Source: Angelakisella sp.
GTDB taxonomy: Bacteria > Bacillota > Clostridia > Oscillospirales > Ruminococcaceae
Length of the DNA stretch: 15,865 nt
Assembly: GCA_022795575.1 (NCBI GenBank)
Contig: JAAWGY010000026.1
Span: forward strand, 1-15,865
Reading direction: 5' to 3'
Below are positions 1-5,948 of this stretch, in pieces. Position numbers and translations under genes: made by a program. A model generated the notes under the pieces. The model searched no databases. It was not told the DNA's origin and saw only the letters and a program-made list of their open reading frames with translations. Positions within the stretch are counted from its first letter, which is position 1, and the number at the start of each line of letters is the position of its first letter.

Positions 1-39
1 TGCGGCGGTTGCGCCTGGACGCGCCTGCGGGCGCAGTAA
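1..39 (+). CDS. Possible C-terminal end of an upstream gene (very uncertain)
   Basis: Reading frame 1 is open from the window edge to a TAA at 37-39 and would encode a 12-residue tail containing CGGC. A tail with closely spaced cysteines could end a metal-binding protein, but 12 codons in GC-rich DNA are open by chance often enough that this is only a possibility. No function can be assigned. The sequence left of the window would settle it. Confidence 0.15.
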   Translation, partial: CGGCAWTRLRAQ

Positions 40-164
40 CGCGGCAGGGCGGGAAAAGACCTGGCCTGACTGCGTCAGACGGTTGTGAATACAGGTTCTA
101 AGGTGCGGCAGGCGGCAAAGCAGCCGCGCCCCTTGCCCCGGAAAGGGGCTCCGCCGCCCTTGGA
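40..164. other. Intergenic region with small inverted repeats
   Basis: No convincing gene lies here. Small inverted repeats are visible: CTGAC/GTCAG at 66-78 (loop TGC), GCGGC/GCCGC at 112-127 and GCCCC/GGGGC at 135-149 (loop GGAAA). The last lies just beyond the anSME stop codon and could act as a weak transcript-end hairpin for that minus-strand gene, but no T tract follows it on the minus strand. The complement of about 84-102 reads AGAACCTGTATTCACA and resembles the start of the region after 15709, which suggests related mobile or repeat element ends (inference). Confidence 0.35.
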
Positions 165-1283
165 TCAGCCCAGGCGCTCCACCAGCCGGTACACCTGGGG
201 GAAGCGGGGCAGGGCGTAGGGGAGAAAGTCGGCGTAGGCGCTGCAATAGTAGCTCTGCTCCGGCTGCCCGTCCTTTAGCAGCCGCTCCCGGCGGCAGCCG
301 TTGCGGCAGAGAGGGTACCACCGGCAGGCGGCGCACCGCTCCGGCAGGGCCCGGGAGGCCCGGAGAAATCCGGACCGCTCCCGGGCCTCGTCCAGCTCCT
401 CCCAGCTGTTGCTTTGGATGCTGCCCATCCGGTAGGCGTCCAGGCCGTAGAAGTCGCAGGGGTAAACGCTGCCGTCGGCCTCCACAAGGTACTGGATGCC
501 GCACCGCCCGGCCATGGCGCAGCTGTCCGGCGGCTCTCCCGCCGCCATCCGCACCAGGTTGTCAAAGTAGCGGATGGAGTAGTACTGCCCCTTTTCCAGC
601 TCCCGGTACCACAGGTCAAAGAGCTGCTTCAAAAAATCCCCGTATTCCTTGGGGGTAAGGGAATAGCTCTCCGCCCCCCACGCCCCGCCCAGCGGGTCCA
701 GGCAGGGGATGTACTGCTGGAACCGGAAGCCCCCCCGGCACAGCGAGGCGAAAACCCGCCGGATATGCCGGGCCAGGTGGTTTGTCACCACAATCAGGAG
801 GTTGTACTCCACCCCGGCCTGTTGCAGCAGCCTTGCCCCCCGCAGGACGCGGCGGTAGGTGCCGTCCCCGGAGCTGTCCAGACGGTAGCGGTCGTGGCAC
901 GGCTGGTCGCCGTCCAGGGAGAGCCCCACCAGAAAGCCGTTTTCGGCAAAAAAGCGGCACCACGCCTCATCCAGCAGGATGCCGTTGGTCTGTAGGGCGT
1001 AGTGGACAGGAAGCCGGCGGACATTTTCCTCCGCCACCAGACGGAGGAACCGGCGGTAAAAATCCAGCCCCGCCAGCGTCGGCTCGCCCCCCTGGAAGAA
1101 GAAGGAGATGCCGCCCTCTGCCCGCTGGCAGGCCTTGCGGATCAGGATGTGGGCGGTCTCCGCGCTCATCATGCCGTGGTTGGGGACGCTGCGGTGGCTG
1201 GCCTCGTCGGCGTAAAAGCAGTAGGCGCAGCGGAGGTTGCAGGCGCTGGAGGCAGGTTTAATCAGGATGCTAAGGGGCGGCAT
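165..1283 (-). CDS. Anaerobic sulfatase-maturating enzyme (radical SAM/SPASM)
   Basis: This 372-residue protein should convert the active-site Cys of a sulfatase to C-alpha-formylglycine in the cytoplasm without oxygen. The radical-SAM cluster motif CNLRCAYC (Cys15, Cys19, Cys22) lies near the N terminus and GGEP follows at 65-68. The C-terminal half has SPASM cysteines, including the YPCDFYGLD segment and CAACRWYPLC followed by RNGC, which should hold two auxiliary Fe-S clusters. The Asp in CDFY corresponds to the proposed catalytic base of the Clostridium perfringens enzyme (family knowledge). The ATG at 1283 was chosen because GGGAGG lies 6 nt upstream and the product starts at the usual family position; the frame stays open further upstream but that translation is Pro/Arg/Gly-rich and antisense-like. 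The gene follows a terminator hairpin at 1312-1357. Its obvious client is the CTPSR sulfatase at 9275-10753. A maturase for another radical-SAM-modified peptide is less likely. Confidence 0.93.
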   Translation of the reverse strand: MPPLSILIKPASSACNLRCAYCFYADEASHRSVPNHGMMSAETAHILIRKACQRAEGGISFFFQGGEPTLAGLDFYRRFLRLVAEENVRRLPVHYALQTNGILLDEAWCRFFAENGFLVGLSLDGDQPCHDRYRLDSSGDGTYRRVLRGARLLQQAGVEYNLLIVVTNHLARHIRRVFASLCRGGFRFQQYIPCLDPLGGAWGAESYSLTPKEYGDFLKQLFDLWYRELEKGQYYSIRYFDNLVRMAAGEPPDSCAMAGRCGIQYLVEADGSVYPCDFYGLDAYRMGSIQSNSWEELDEARERSGFLRASRALPERCAACRWYPLCRNGCRRERLLKDGQPEQSYYCSAYADFLPYALPRFPQVYRLVERLG

Positions 1284-1311
1284 AGGCTCCTCCCTTCGGT
1301 TGGTAAAAGGA

Positions 1312-1357
1312 AAGCCCGCCCGGATCTCCCTGCCAATCTGGCACACCGGGCGGGCTT
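1312..1357 (-). terminator. Intrinsic terminator or attenuator between acetylesterase and anSME
   Basis: A perfect 12-bp inverted repeat, AAGCCCGCCCGG (1312-1323) and CCGGGCGGGCTT (1346-1357), encloses a second small hairpin TGCCA/TGGCA (1331-1343). On the minus strand the stem is followed by TTTCCTTTT, a plausible U-rich tail, whereas the plus strand has no such run. It starts 3 nt after the acetylesterase stop. Only 28 nt separate it from the anSME start, and no promoter is evident there, so anSME is probably reached by read-through or by a promoter inside the esterase gene. Confidence 0.75.
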
Positions 1358-1360
1358 GAA

Positions 1361-2179
1361 TTATACACTGACGGCAAAGTCGAACAGCTCCCCCAGCCAT
1401 TCCTTGCAGAGGCGGACCCAGCTGGCCAGGTGGGGATGGACCTGGCCGCTTTCCGCTTTGCCCAGGGCCAGGCCGTGCTGCCCCCGGGTGTAGAGGTGCA
1501 GCTCGTAGGGGACGCCATTTTCCTGGAGGGCCTGGGCAAAGGCGAGGGTGTTTTGGGCCGGCACCCGTTCGTCCTCCACGGTGGACCAGAGGAAGCAGGG
1601 GGGAGTATCCCCGTTTATCTGGGAGGGCAGGTCGAAGAAGGAGCAGTCTTCCTCCCCGGTGAGGCTGCGGACCGAGCCGGGGTGGCGGTAGGGCCCGGTG
1701 GTAAAGGTGGCGGGGTAGCAGAGCACCGCCGCGTCGGGGCGGCACAAGCGGGAATCCCCCTGGGTTGGCCCGGTGAGGCCGGGGCGGTCCCACAGCACCG
1801 CGCAGGAGCCCGCCAAGTGTCCCCCGGCGGAAAAGCCCAGCACCGCCACCTGATTGGGCCGGGTGTTCCAGTCCCGGGCGTTTTCCCGGATCAGCGCCAG
1901 GGCGCGGAGGGCCTGGGCCAAGGGCGCCTGCCCCACCGGCTCCGGGTGCTGCTGGTCCCGGACGGTGTAGTCCAAAAGAAAGGTGTTAAAGCCCGCGGCA
2001 AAGAATTCAAAGGCCACCGGCTCCCGCTCCCGTCCCACCAGCTTCCGGTAGCCGCCGCCGGGGATAACCAGAACCGCCGGGCGGGGCCCCCGGGGGGCGT
2101 CGCTGAGCTCGGCGTCGTGGATATAACCGGCCAGCCTGCCGCCCTGGGGGGTGAGGGGGGCCGTCTCCACCTGCTTCAT
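1361..2179 (-). CDS. Alpha/beta-hydrolase, acetyl-esterase type
   Basis: This 272-residue serine hydrolase resembles the acetylesterase/xylan-esterase group of alpha/beta-hydrolases. An oxyanion-hole type segment PGGGY lies at 40-44. The nucleophile elbow GFSAGG places Ser117 as nucleophile, and Asp203 (in VEDERVP) and His235 (in GQHGLA) complete a likely triad. No signal peptide or membrane segment is seen, so it should act inside the cell, probably removing acyl groups from an imported sugar. The ATG overlaps the stop of the SGNH esterase (ATGA, 2176-2179), which implies translational coupling, and a G-rich ribosome site lies in the end of that gene. A terminator hairpin follows the TAA. 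The exact ester substrate cannot be read from sequence; a peptidase-like or lactonase role is possible but less likely. Confidence 0.85.
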   Translation of the reverse strand: MKQVETAPLTPQGGRLAGYIHDAELSDAPRGPRPAVLVIPGGGYRKLVGREREPVAFEFFAAGFNTFLLDYTVRDQQHPEPVGQAPLAQALRALALIRENARDWNTRPNQVAVLGFSAGGHLAGSCAVLWDRPGLTGPTQGDSRLCRPDAAVLCYPATFTTGPYRHPGSVRSLTGEEDCSFFDLPSQINGDTPPCFLWSTVEDERVPAQNTLAFAQALQENGVPYELHLYTRGQHGLALGKAESGQVHPHLASWVRLCKEWLGELFDFAVSV

Positions 2180-2859
2180 TCCGCCGCCCCCTCTGCCGGG
2201 AAAATTTCCCGGAGCTTTTCCGCCACGGCGTCGGCCAGCCGCCGGTGGGAGTCCTCCTCCCAGTGGAGGCCGTCGGCGTCGCTGGGCTGGGCGTAACGGG
2301 AGGCGTCCAGATACCAGCAGCCGGTCTCCTGGGCAACCTGACGGTAGACCTCCGGGAAGGCCTGGGAGAGGAGCTCCCCCCGGGGGCCGTCAAACAGGGG
2401 GTAAACCTCGGTGCGCCCCAGCCCCGCCTTGATGCGGGCGGGAGCCAGCACCAGGACAGGGGGAGGGGCGCCGTTCCGCCCGCATTTGGGGGTGTCCCGC
2501 ACCACCTCGATCAGGGTGCGGATCCCCCTGCCCAGCTGCTCCATGGAGGGCCCGAGAAAGGCCAGCAGGTCGTTGGTGCCCAGCATGAGCACCACCAGAT
2601 CCAGGGGGCGGTGGCTAAGGAGGCAGGGCTTAAAATAGGGCAGCCCGTTGAGCCAGGGCTCATCGGGCCGGTGGTAGATGCTGGTGCGGCCCCCCAGGCC
2701 CTCCTCGATGACGCAGAAGCCCTCCCCCAGCAGGGTGGCCAGCCGCCCGGTCCAGCGGACCTCCGGGCTGTACCGCTCCGAGGGGACGCCCAGGTCCTTC
2801 CAGCGGGGGATGCAGCCCCAGGTGTTGGAATCGCCGTAGCACAGGATGTTCTTTCGCAA
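2176..2859 (-). CDS. SGNH/GDSL-family esterase
   Basis: This 227-residue protein carries the SGNH hydrolase blocks in order: GDSN with Ser11 as nucleophile, the block II glycine in GLGGR (about 54-58), GTND at 94-97 with Asn96 for the oxyanion hole, and Asp196/His199 in DGLH near the C terminus. The family deacetylates carbohydrates or hydrolyses aryl and acyl esters. There is no signal peptide, so a cytoplasmic role is expected. The start is TTG at 2859, supported by a strong AGGAGGGAGA ribosome site about 5 nt upstream and by the catalytic block beginning at the usual distance from the N terminus; no in-frame ATG fits. It follows the GntR gene by 49 nt and overlaps the next esterase by 4 bp, so the pair probably acts on the same acylated substrate. 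Confidence 0.88.
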   Translation of the reverse strand: MRKNILCYGDSNTWGCIPRWKDLGVPSERYSPEVRWTGRLATLLGEGFCVIEEGLGGRTSIYHRPDEPWLNGLPYFKPCLLSHRPLDLVVLMLGTNDLLAFLGPSMEQLGRGIRTLIEVVRDTPKCGRNGAPPPVLVLAPARIKAGLGRTEVYPLFDGPRGELLSQAFPEVYRQVAQETGCWYLDASRYAQPSDADGLHWEEDSHRRLADAVAEKLREIFPAEGAAE

Positions 2860-2889
2860 AGGTATCTCCCTCCTGTCAGGTAGGTTTCC

Positions 2890-2909
2890 GCCCGGCCCGT
2901 CTGCCGGGC
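2890..2909 (-). other. Short GC hairpin in the gntR to esterase gap
   Basis: A perfect 7-bp inverted repeat GCCCGGC/GCCGGGC with a 6-nt loop starts at the GntR stop codon. On the minus strand it is followed by GGAAACC rather than a T run, so it is not a convincing terminator. It may slow transcription or protect the upstream message. Confidence 0.4.
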
Positions 2910-3643
2910 TACAGGCGGATCTTCAGGATAAACTCGTTGCGGCTGGCGGGGTAGTAGCTCTCGCAGAACTCCACCAGCTCGTCCTCCATATCCTCGGTAA
3001 AGGAGGTGATGGTTAGGGCCAGGGAGCCGCTCTCCACCGCCATCAGCCGGCTGGAGCGGGGATCCAGCACCGCCACGCTGATGTGCTTTTCGGTGAACTT
3101 TTTGGCCATGCCGTGCTCCGCCATGGCCTTGTGGACCGAGGTGGAGGAAAAGTCGTAATTCTGGAGATAGGCCAGCTTCATGGTGTAATAGGAGGTGGTA
3201 AGGACGATGGGCCCCTCCTCCACCCGGCCCTTGGAATAGCGCAGCCGGGTCAGCTTGATGACGTTGCTGCCCTCCGGCAGGCGCAGGCTCTGGCAGACGC
3301 GGGGCTCCGCCCGCATCATCCGGAACTCCAGCACCTCGGTTTCGATGGCCTTGCCACGCTTGCGCATCTCCTCGGCAAAGCTTTCGATGAAGATGGTGGA
3401 TTCCTCCACCCGCTGGGGGGTGGTGACAAAGGTGCCCTTGCCCTTTACCCGGTGGAGGTACCCGTCGTTGACCAGCGTCAGCAGGGCGGTGCGCACCGAG
3501 GTACGGCTGACGCCGAACTGCTGGCAGAGCTCCACCTCCGGGGGGAGCATATACCCCACCGGCCATTCCTCGTTCTGGATCTTTTCCATCACATAATCGG
3601 ATATTTTTGTGTACAGCGGCTTCATAATGGCGTTACCATCCAT
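2909..3643 (-). CDS. GntR-family regulator, HutC/UTRA type
   Basis: This protein of about 244 residues has an N-terminal winged helix-turn-helix (about 8-75) with the typical LPPEVELCQQFGVSRTSVR recognition region and the KGKGTFV wing. A UTRA ligand-binding domain (about 90-238) follows, the usual effector pocket for sugars or sugar phosphates in the HutC group. It probably represses both the esterase genes downstream of it and the divergent transport operon until the substrate or a breakdown product binds. The start is uncertain: ATG at 3643 (preceded by AAAGAAAAG) is used, ATG at 3625 (MKPLY) fits the family nearly as well, and the frame stays open to 3709. Candidate operators in its own promoter suggest autoregulation (inference). 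Confidence 0.9.
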   Translation of the reverse strand: MDGNAIMKPLYTKISDYVMEKIQNEEWPVGYMLPPEVELCQQFGVSRTSVRTALLTLVNDGYLHRVKGKGTFVTTPQRVEESTIFIESFAEEMRKRGKAIETEVLEFRMMRAEPRVCQSLRLPEGSNVIKLTRLRYSKGRVEEGPIVLTTSYYTMKLAYLQNYDFSSTSVHKAMAEHGMAKKFTEKHISVAVLDPRSSRLMAVESGSLALTITSFTEDMEDELVEFCESYYPASRNEFILKIRL

Positions 3644-3663
3644 CTTTTCTTTGTCGATGTCGC

Positions 3664-3676
3664 ATATGTAGCGTAT
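3664..3676. promoter_or_regulatory. ATATGTAG-containing site near the gntR transcription start
   Basis: ATATGTAG at 3664-3671 continues into an imperfect palindrome (ATATG-TAG-CGTAT). The same 8-mer recurs at 3963-3970, just downstream of the divergent promoter. Both would lie just after their predicted transcription starts, a common place for repressor sites. Which protein binds is unknown. Confidence 0.3.
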
Positions 3677-3686
3677 TATAGTCATA

Positions 3687-3716
3687 AGTGTACCACATAG
3701 TAGTAACATTTGTCAA
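3687..3716 (-). promoter_or_regulatory. Candidate gntR promoter
   Basis: On the minus strand a consensus -35 TTGACA (3716-3711) is followed after 18 nt by TACACT (3692-3687), 4 of 6 matches to the -10 consensus. Transcription would start near 3680, leaving about a 37-nt leader to the ATG at 3643. A perfect TATAAT at 3680-3675 is an alternative -10, but it has no good -35 at the right distance. Confidence 0.5.
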
Positions 3717-3719
3717 ATG
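3707..3719. promoter_or_regulatory. Palindrome CATTTGTCAAATG, candidate GntR operator
   Basis: This perfect 13-bp palindrome contains the predicted -35 hexamer of the gntR promoter, so a bound repressor would block it. It shares ATTTGTCA with the 15-bp palindrome at 3836-3850. Assignment to the local GntR protein is inferred from position and sequence similarity among sites. Confidence 0.5.
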
Positions 3720-3835
3720 ATTTTCGGCCGCCCAAGCCCCCTGCCCGCCTCCGGACTGCCGGGAATCTGCCCGATGCTCCCCCGGCGCGCCAAAGCACAG
3801 AGGGGATGCCGGGAAATGGAGGGGGAAGAAAATTA

Positions 3836-3850
3836 AATTTGTCACAAATT
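3836..3850. promoter_or_regulatory. Palindrome AATTTGTCACAAATT, candidate GntR operator
   Basis: This perfect 15-bp palindrome has a single central C. Its core GT-C-AC agrees with the general GT-N-AC half-site arrangement reported for GntR-family operators (family knowledge). It lies between the divergent promoters and shares its ATTTGTCA half with the site at 3707-3719. Confidence 0.5.
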
Positions 3851-3862
3851 GCCAAGGCCTCC

Positions 3863-3881
3863 TTTGTATAAAGCATACAAA
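3863..3881. promoter_or_regulatory. Palindrome TTTGTAT-N5-ATACAAA, candidate operator
   Basis: Perfect 7-bp inverted repeats are separated by AAAGC, 35 nt upstream of the -35 box of the rightward operon. The arm TTTGTAT recurs at 3911-3917, overlapping that -35 box. It could bind the GntR regulator or an activator; the spacing differs from the two TTTGT(C) palindromes, so it may belong to a different protein. Confidence 0.45.
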
Positions 3882-3916
3882 CATGGAGGATATGGCGGAA
3901 TAATGTCTCATTTGTA

Positions 3917-3945
3917 TTGACATATAACCGGAAAACAACTATAAT
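3917..3945 (+). promoter_or_regulatory. Consensus sigma-A promoter of the rightward operon
   Basis: TTGACA (3917-3922), a 17-nt spacer and TATAAT (3940-3945) match the vegetative promoter consensus at all twelve positions with ideal spacing. Start of transcription should be near 3952, giving about a 60-nt leader before the ATG at 4012. CATTTGT at 3909-3915 abuts the -35 box and repeats the half-site found in the gntR promoter. A promoter this strong in a catabolic operon implies control by repression. Confidence 0.85.
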
Positions 3946-3962
3946 TGCAGTAGAAACCTCGA

Positions 3963-3978
3963 ATATGTAGTATCATAT
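3963..3978. promoter_or_regulatory. Inverted repeat ATATG-N6-CATAT downstream of the promoter
   Basis: Perfect 5-bp arms with a 6-nt spacer lie at about +12 to +27 of the rightward transcript. It includes the 8-mer ATATGTAG shared with 3664-3671. It may be a roadblock operator, though 5-bp arms in AT-rich sequence can arise by chance. Confidence 0.35.
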
Positions 3979-4011
3979 CCGGGCATCTACGGGGAGGGGG
4001 CGGCTGGTTAT

Positions 4012-5922
4012 ATGAGTGTACGTAGCAAGCAAAAGGAGCAGTCATACGATGTGGTGGTGGTGGGGGGTGGCATGACAGGGATCTGTGCCGCCTTGGCCAG
4101 CGCCAGGGGCGGGGCCCGCACGGCCCTGATCCAGGACCGCCCGGTGCTGGGGGGCAACGCCAGCTCGGAGATACGGATGCACATCTGCGGCGCCGACGCC
4201 AACCAGTTTAAGCACAACGCCGAGGAGACAGGCATTCTCCACGAGATCCTTCTGGAAAACAAGGCCCGCAACGATTACTATAATTATTCCATTTGGGACA
4301 GCGTCCTTTTGCAGCTAATAAAGCACCAGCCGGGGCTGACCCTGCTGCTGAACACCAGTATGCAGGATGTGACGATAGAGGAGGGCCGGATCCGCCGGAT
4401 CCTCTGCTACCAGTCCACCACCGAAACCCACTGGACCATCGCCGGGGAGATCTTCATCGACTGCACCGGCAACGGGACGCTGGGCTACTTTGCCGGGGCG
4501 GATTACCGCACCGGCAGCGAGGGGCGGGAGGAATTCCAGGAGCCGGACGCCCCGCCGGAGGCCAACGACCACCGCATGGGCAACACCCTGCTCTTTAAGG
4601 CGGTAAACCGGGGGCGGCCGGTGTCCTTCCGCAGCCCCGCATGGGCCCGGCGCTTTTCGGAGGACGACCTGAAGCTGCGGGGCCACGGCAACCACCGCCC
4701 CACGCTGCTCTTCCACCCGGAGGAGATCGGGGAGCCCCAGCACGGGGAGGCGGCGGAGGGGGAGAAGAAGGGCTTTGACTGCTACGGCCCGGACTACGGC
4801 TACTGGTGGATCGAGCTGCCCGGCACCGGGCCGGACATCATCGAGGAATACGAGGAGATCCGGGACGAGCTGGTCCGCTGCGTCTACGGCGTGTGGGACC
4901 ATATGAAGAACAGCGGCGACCACGGGGCGGAGGACTACGACCTGGAGTGGGTGGGGATGCTGCCCGGCGTCCGGGAGAGCCGCCGGCTTGTGGGGCGGTA
5001 CATACTTAACGAAAACGACATCCTGAGCAACCGGGTTTTCCCGGACGCGGTGGCCTACGGCGGCTGGCCCATCGATAACCACACCCCCGGGGGGCTCAAC
5101 GACAAGGACGAGATGCCCTCCACCGTCCGCCATTTCCCGGGGCTGTACACCATCCCCTACCGCTGCTACTGCTGCGGGGCCATCCCCAACCTGATGCTGG
5201 CGGGGCGCTCCCTCAGCGCCTCCAAGCTGGCCATGGCCAGCTCCCGGGTGATGGGGACCTGCGCGGTAGGGGGGCAGGCGGCAGGAACCGCCGCCGCCAT
5301 GTGCATCCGGTACGGCTGTCTCCCCGCCGGCATCGACAGCCGGATAGCGGAGCTCCAGCAGCAGCTTTTGCGGGACGACTGCTATCTCCCCGGCTTTGCA
5401 AACCAGGATCCCCTGGACCTGGCCCGCCAGGCGGAGGTATCCGCCGGCAGCAGCCTGCCGGGGCGGGAAGCCGCCAACGTGGTCAGCGGCATCTCCCGGG
5501 ATACCGACCAGCGGTCCCACTGCTGGGAATCCGACGGCATAGCGCCGGAGGGGGAGCTCCTCACCCTGGCCCTTGGGCGGGAGGCCCCGGTGGGACAGGT
5601 GCGGCTGACCTTTGATTCCAACCTGAACCGGGCGGTAAAGATCACCCTTTCCGCCAAGCGGATTGCCCAGCAGCAGGTGGGCCCCCCCGCCGAGCTGGTG
5701 CGGGATTACGAGGTGGTGCTGCTGCGGGAGGGCAGGGAGGTGGCCCGCCGCCGGGTGGAGGGGAATTACCAGCGGCTTAACGTCCTTAGCTTCCCCGGAC
5801 GGCCCCTTTGCGACAGCATCGCCATACGGGTGACGGCCACCAACGGCTTCCCCAACGCAAGGATCTTTGAGGTACGGGCGTATGAGCAGGAGGCCTGCTC
5901 ATGTCAATACAGCACAGACTAA
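4012..5922 (+). CDS. FAD-dependent oxidoreductase with C-terminal beta-sandwich-like domain
   Basis: This 636-residue protein is the first gene of the rightward operon. It opens with a Rossmann FAD motif VVVVGGGMTGICAAL followed by VLGGNASSEIRMHICGA. The FIDCTGNGTLGYFAGA segment and the C-terminal FAD contact LMLAGRSLSASKLA plus GGQAAGTAAAMC place it in the PF12831-type FAD-oxidoreductase group. From about residue 470 to the end there is an additional region (SSLPGREAANVVSG onward, with VRLTFDSNLNRAV) that looks like a discoidin/F5-8-type or jelly-roll domain, often carbohydrate-binding. No signal peptide is seen. Start: ATG at 4012 with GGGGAGGGGG at 3991-4000, a rather long spacing of about 11 nt. 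The reaction is unknown; oxidation of a sugar hydroxyl is a guess based on neighbours. It is homologous in design to the shorter protein at 12999-14285. Confidence 0.88.
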   Translation: MSVRSKQKEQSYDVVVVGGGMTGICAALASARGGARTALIQDRPVLGGNASSEIRMHICGADANQFKHNAEETGILHEILLENKARNDYYNYSIWDSVLLQLIKHQPGLTLLLNTSMQDVTIEEGRIRRILCYQSTTETHWTIAGEIFIDCTGNGTLGYFAGADYRTGSEGREEFQEPDAPPEANDHRMGNTLLFKAVNRGRPVSFRSPAWARRFSEDDLKLRGHGNHRPTLLFHPEEIGEPQHGEAAEGEKKGFDCYGPDYGYWWIELPGTGPDIIEEYEEIRDELVRCVYGVWDHMKNSGDHGAEDYDLEWVGMLPGVRESRRLVGRYILNENDILSNRVFPDAVAYGGWPIDNHTPGGLNDKDEMPSTVRHFPGLYTIPYRCYCCGAIPNLMLAGRSLSASKLAMASSRVMGTCAVGGQAAGTAAAMCIRYGCLPAGIDSRIAELQQQLLRDDCYLPGFANQDPLDLARQAEVSAGSSLPGREAANVVSGISRDTDQRSHCWESDGIAPEGELLTLALGREAPVGQVRLTFDSNLNRAVKITLSAKRIAQQQVGPPAELVRDYEVVLLREGREVARRRVEGNYQRLNVLSFPGRPLCDSIAIRVTATNGFPNARIFEVRAYEQEACSCQYSTD

Positions 5923-5948
5923 AAACACAGAAGAAAGGAACAACCATT

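Noticed and set aside
1284..1793. N-terminal extension of the anSME reading frame by about 170 residues
   Set aside because: The extension is Pro/Arg/Gly-rich, lies antisense-like over the esterase gene and its terminator hairpin, and a good ribosome site fits the ATG at 1283.
2511..3566. Minus-strand frame overlapping both the GntR and SGNH genes
   Set aside because: It crosses two well-supported genes in another frame and translates to Gly/Pro/Ala-rich sequence.
3720..3835. Possible small RNA or short gene in the control region
   Set aside because: Only GC-rich sequence without a ribosome site, promoter pair or stable hairpin; it is best seen as spacer between regulatory sites.
4315..5520. 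Minus-strand open frame of about 401 codons opposite the first FAD oxidoreductase
   Set aside because: Low-complexity translation without motifs, no ribosome site, and full overlap with a well-supported gene.
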